NCBI RefSeq assembly: GCF_001413955.1
Contig: NZ_LCTZ01000002.1
Span: forward strand, 2,590,501 to 2,654,500
DNA length: 64,000 nucleotides
Origin: Flagellimonas eckloniae
GTDB taxonomy: Bacteria > Bacteroidota > Bacteroidia > Flavobacteriales > Flavobacteriaceae
Direction of reading: 5' to 3'
Shown here: piece after piece, positions 61,397-64,000 of the stretch
Layout: every line of letters starts with the position of its first letter
Position numbering within the stretch: position 1 is the first letter of the stretch
Position numbers and translations under genes: made by a program
The notes under the pieces: model-generated
Database searches by the model: none
What the model was told of the DNA's origin: nothing
What the model saw: only the letters and a program-made list of their open reading frames with translations

Positions 61397-63766
61397 ATGA
61401 AGAAAATACTATTTTTCTTATTGCTGATTCCAACGGCAATCATAGCCCAAAACAGATACAATATTTCTGGAACCATAAAAACCGAAAATGGGGAGCCTCT
61501 AGCTTATGCCACCATAAATCTTGACAGAAACAATAAATACGCCGTTGCTAATGAAAATGGTATCTACCAAATCAAAAACGTCCGTAGCGGAGACTACACA
61601 ATTACCGTAAGTTCTATTGGTTTTGCCACCAAAACCCAAGCTATTTCTGTAAATGGTGATTTAACATTGGATTTTACCCTAATAGAAGATGTTCAAGCCT
61701 TGGACGATGTCATTGTCGAGGGTAAAAAATCTTCCACCAAACAGGAAGAAAGGGCTATCACTATAGGTAGTTTTGAATTGGCCGATGTGGTTTCACAAAC
61801 TAATATTCTAGCCGATGCCGTGGACAAAATTGCAGGTGTTCGTATCCGTCGTTCTGGTTCTTTGGGAGACGGTGCCGACGTTTCCATCAATGGACTAAAT
61901 GGAACGGCTGTGAGGACATTTGTTGACGGAGTCCCCATAGAGTTTTTGTTTCCAGGAACCGATATTGCCACATTGCCATTAACGGGAATACGACGTGTAG
62001 ATGTTTTCAAGGGTGTACTTCCTGTGGACATTTCTTCGGATGCCCTCGGAGGAGGGATTAACATCATCACTGAGGAAAATACCGTGAATAGGCTACGAGC
62101 ATCGTACAGTGCGGGTTCATTTAATACTCATCTTGGGGATGTTAGTGTAACCCTAACCGATGGCAAGGAGAGTTTTGTAAAAGTCACCGCTGGAGCCAAT
62201 TACTCTGACAATGATTATACATTCAAAGCTCCTATTCGTGTTGTAAATCCGGATAACGGACAACCTGTGGACTTAGAAGAACCTTTGAACATAAGACGGT
62301 TCCACGACCTTTATCGCTTACAATATAGCACAGCTATATTGGGCACGTATAACAAAAAATGGACGGATCATGCAGAGATTGCTTTCAACTACTTTGATAC
62401 TTTCCGGGAATTTCAAAACAATGTTAACCCCATTTCCAATGTCGCTGTTGGTGAAGCAATAGGTGAACGTGAAAATGTAGCCATCGTTGCCAAGTATGAT
62501 AAAACGTTGATTAAGGATAAATTGAAATTGAAGACCATATCCAACTACAGTGACCTATTTACAAAGTTTGTGGATACCACATCAAACACCTACAACTGGT
62601 TAGGAGATATCATCGATACCAATGGGCGAAGAGGGGAATTTGAAGACGGAAGCCCCGCACTCACAGAAACTACCACAAAAAGCCTTGTAAATCGATTGAC
62701 CCTGAACCTTCAAGTATCTGAAAACAGCAATTTGATCTTTAGCAATCTTTTGGCACATCAAGACCAAGAACTCAAAGACTTCGATATTGATGACCCCACA
62801 CAATTTGGAGTAGCCCCAGAACAGAAAATCACCAAGAATATTTCGGGGTTGCAATATGATAATACCTTATTCAATGAAAACCTTGAATTTTCCGCAGCCT
62901 TAAAATACTATACCTATAAATTGGTTGGTTTTAGTAATCTCAATAGGGTTGCTATTGAAAGTACAGAAGGGTTTTTGGGTTGGAATGGTAGTATTCAATA
63001 CAAGCTCACCGATGTATTTTCGATAAGAGGTTCTTATGAACGTGGCTTTTTAATTCCTGAGATTGTACAGTTTGCTGGTGATGGATTGAATGTGGCTCCC
63101 AATGGAGAACTACAACCCGAGGAAAGTGACAATTTTAATCTTGGGTTTCGATACAATAAGCGTTATAACGAGAATTATCGATTAGGGTTAACAGCAAACG
63201 GATTCCTAAGAAAGCAACGGAACTTCATCTTTATTGATGCCAATGCCGCAAGACAACAGAACGCAAACATAGGCGACATAGATTCACAAGGTTTTGAAAC
63301 GGAATTACAGTTCAATTTCCTTAAAAACTTCAATTGGAACACCAATGTCAGTTTCGTTGACAAAACCATAGAACGATTTGCAGTCGATACGGCAACAGAT
63401 GACGCTGTGGGTTCTCAATTGCCAAATACACCTCGGTTTTTCTACAATACAGAACTATCGTGGCAAACGGAGGATATCTTCAATTCAGGTGTAGATGTTC
63501 GGCTTTATGGATTGTACACCCATGTGGATGTATTCAATATTCGCCCTGTTTCTGACGGCGAAACCTTAGAAACTACACCAGACGCCTTTGTCCCTGAACA
63601 AGACCGATTTGATGCCGGCGTTTCCCTGAGTTTCCTCGACAAAAAAATTACAGCTGCATTCAATGTGGTCAACATCACAGATGAAGACTTATTCGACAAT
63701 TTTAGCATTCCGAGACCGGGGCGCAACTTCAACTTTAAACTGATTTATGAGATTTCCAATTTTTAA
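61397..63766 (+). CDS. TonB-dependent siderophore receptor (XusA-like)
   Basis: A 789-residue receptor. The signal peptide ends AIIAQN; a CarboxypepD_reg-like domain (about 20-105, with ISGTIKTENGEPLAYATINL) precedes the plug (about 115-225, RVDVFKGVLPVDISSDALGGGINIIT, given in part as VDISSDALGGGINI) and a 22-strand barrel. The last part, NITDEDLFDNFSIPRPGRNF, is nearly the same as in the receptor that opens the window. It follows the PepSY gene and precedes a lipoprotein gene by 4 bp. Iron-chelate uptake under Fur control is inferred. Confidence 0.92.
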   Translation: MKKILFFLLLIPTAIIAQNRYNISGTIKTENGEPLAYATINLDRNNKYAVANENGIYQIKNVRSGDYTITVSSIGFATKTQAISVNGDLTLDFTLIEDVQALDDVIVEGKKSSTKQEERAITIGSFELADVVSQTNILADAVDKIAGVRIRRSGSLGDGADVSINGLNGTAVRTFVDGVPIEFLFPGTDIATLPLTGIRRVDVFKGVLPVDISSDALGGGINIITEENTVNRLRASYSAGSFNTHLGDVSVTLTDGKESFVKVTAGANYSDNDYTFKAPIRVVNPDNGQPVDLEEPLNIRRFHDLYRLQYSTAILGTYNKKWTDHAEIAFNYFDTFREFQNNVNPISNVAVGEAIGERENVAIVAKYDKTLIKDKLKLKTISNYSDLFTKFVDTTSNTYNWLGDIIDTNGRRGEFEDGSPALTETTTKSLVNRLTLNLQVSENSNLIFSNLLAHQDQELKDFDIDDPTQFGVAPEQKITKNISGLQYDNTLFNENLEFSAALKYYTYKLVGFSNLNRVAIESTEGFLGWNGSIQYKLTDVFSIRGSYERGFLIPEIVQFAGDGLNVAPNGELQPEESDNFNLGFRYNKRYNENYRLGLTANGFLRKQRNFIFIDANAARQQNANIGDIDSQGFETELQFNFLKNFNWNTNVSFVDKTIERFAVDTATDDAVGSQLPNTPRFFYNTELSWQTEDIFNSGVDVRLYGLYTHVDVFNIRPVSDGETLETTPDAFVPEQDRFDAGVSLSFLDKKITAAFNVVNITDEDLFDNFSIPRPGRNFNFKLIYEISNF

Positions 63767-63770
63767 TGAT

Positions 63771-64000
63771 ATGAAAACGAATTTTAAACATTTTTTTGGC
63801 CTTTTGACGATTGCACTTTTGATTTTGTCCTGTGAACCTGAAGAGGTGGTAACCCAAGTTGTTGTTGAAACGGTTGCAGGAGCAGAACAGACCATTGCAG
63901 ATTTACCCTATGCCAAAAGTGGTTTTGTGGCATCCTCAATCTTAAGTACACCCACATCCTTTTCATATTTCACGAATTATTCTTCGGATTTACCCTCAGG
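63771..64000 (+). CDS. Lipoprotein, probable DUF4374 siderophore-binding protein, 5' part
   Basis: Only the first 76 codons are in the window. The start follows the receptor stop by 4 bp and opens a lipoprotein signal with lipobox LILSC. The next part is a short acidic linker and then PYAKSGFVASSILSTPTSFSYF, close in layout to the start of DUF4374 proteins such as the one at 803. By order (PepSY, receptor, lipoprotein) it should be the XusB-like partner. The family call rests mostly on context. Confidence 0.62.
   Translation, partial: MKTNFKHFFGLLTIALLILSCEPEEVVTQVVVETVAGAEQTIADLPYAKSGFVASSILSTPTSFSYFTNYSSDLPS

Overview
The window looks like a chromosome segment of a marine-type member of the Flavobacteriaceae (phylum Bacteroidota). 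The evidence is low G+C content, SusC/SusD and TonB-dependent receptors, DUF4270 and DUF4907 proteins, a hybrid two-component regulator with an AraC output domain, promoters of the TAnnTTTG type, weak Shine-Dalgarno sites and many lipoproteins. No rRNA, CRISPR array, intact insertion sequence or replication origin was seen.

Layout. 1-7216: 3' end of a siderophore-type TonB receptor with its DUF4374 lipoprotein (XusA/XusB-like), an exported alanine-racemase-like protein, an exported alpha/beta hydrolase and two ABC-2/DUF3526 permeases without an ATPase. 7344-12752: a metal cluster on a divergent promoter pair with a 27-bp palindrome: MerC-like protein, LolD-like ATPase, FtsX-type permease with a His-rich loop, two paralogous CFFCG proteins, a Zur-like Fur-family regulator and a PhoX-type phosphatase. 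12881-24756: an 11.7-kb island bounded by two copies of a 144-bp repeat (integrase 3' remnant plus the 3' end of tRNA-Arg). It carries unknown exported proteins, an OmpA-domain protein, a 1329-residue hybrid sensor and an AraC regulator. 24805-32356: a sulfur/persulfide module (YeeE-type transporters, DUF2892, fatty-acid-hydroxylase-family protein, DUF5694, rhodanese, CstB-like protein, SulP, Crp/Fnr regulator). 32772-36324: VTC, DUF4956, DUF2490 and CotH genes. 36393-42344: DUF4270, outer-membrane, kelch, DUF4907 and LytS/LytTR genes. 42371-54500: a sigma/anti-sigma controlled SusCD system with a SASA-GDPD fusion, an NCS1 transporter and a polyol dehydrogenase. 54787-57067: a small segment with a G3E GTPase between two fragments of tRNA-Asn. 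57209-64000: start of an integrative element with integrase, Fur-family regulator and a second Xus-like siderophore locus that runs off the window.

Regulation is unusually readable. A perfect palindrome with GTTGCA arms lies over the -33 region of the divergent promoters at 7.8 kb, and its 21-bp core recurs (with a different 3-bp spacer) upstream of the G3E GTPase at 56.9 kb, which defines a probable Zur-type regulon. In the sulfur module, four promoters carry a Crp/Fnr-like site (TGTnAC-N4-GTnACA) centred exactly 33 bp from the centre of the -7 element, the geometry of a class II activator. In the right-hand element, two promoters share an AT-rich Fur-like box identical at 24 of 26 positions.

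The most novel-looking parts are the metal cluster with its operator pair, the fixed-geometry Crp/Fnr regulon of the sulfur module, the exported alanine-racemase-like protein that lacks the catalytic tyrosine, and the nested tRNA-Arg and tRNA-Asn integration scars, one of which carries a 3' fragment of a second PhoX-like gene.
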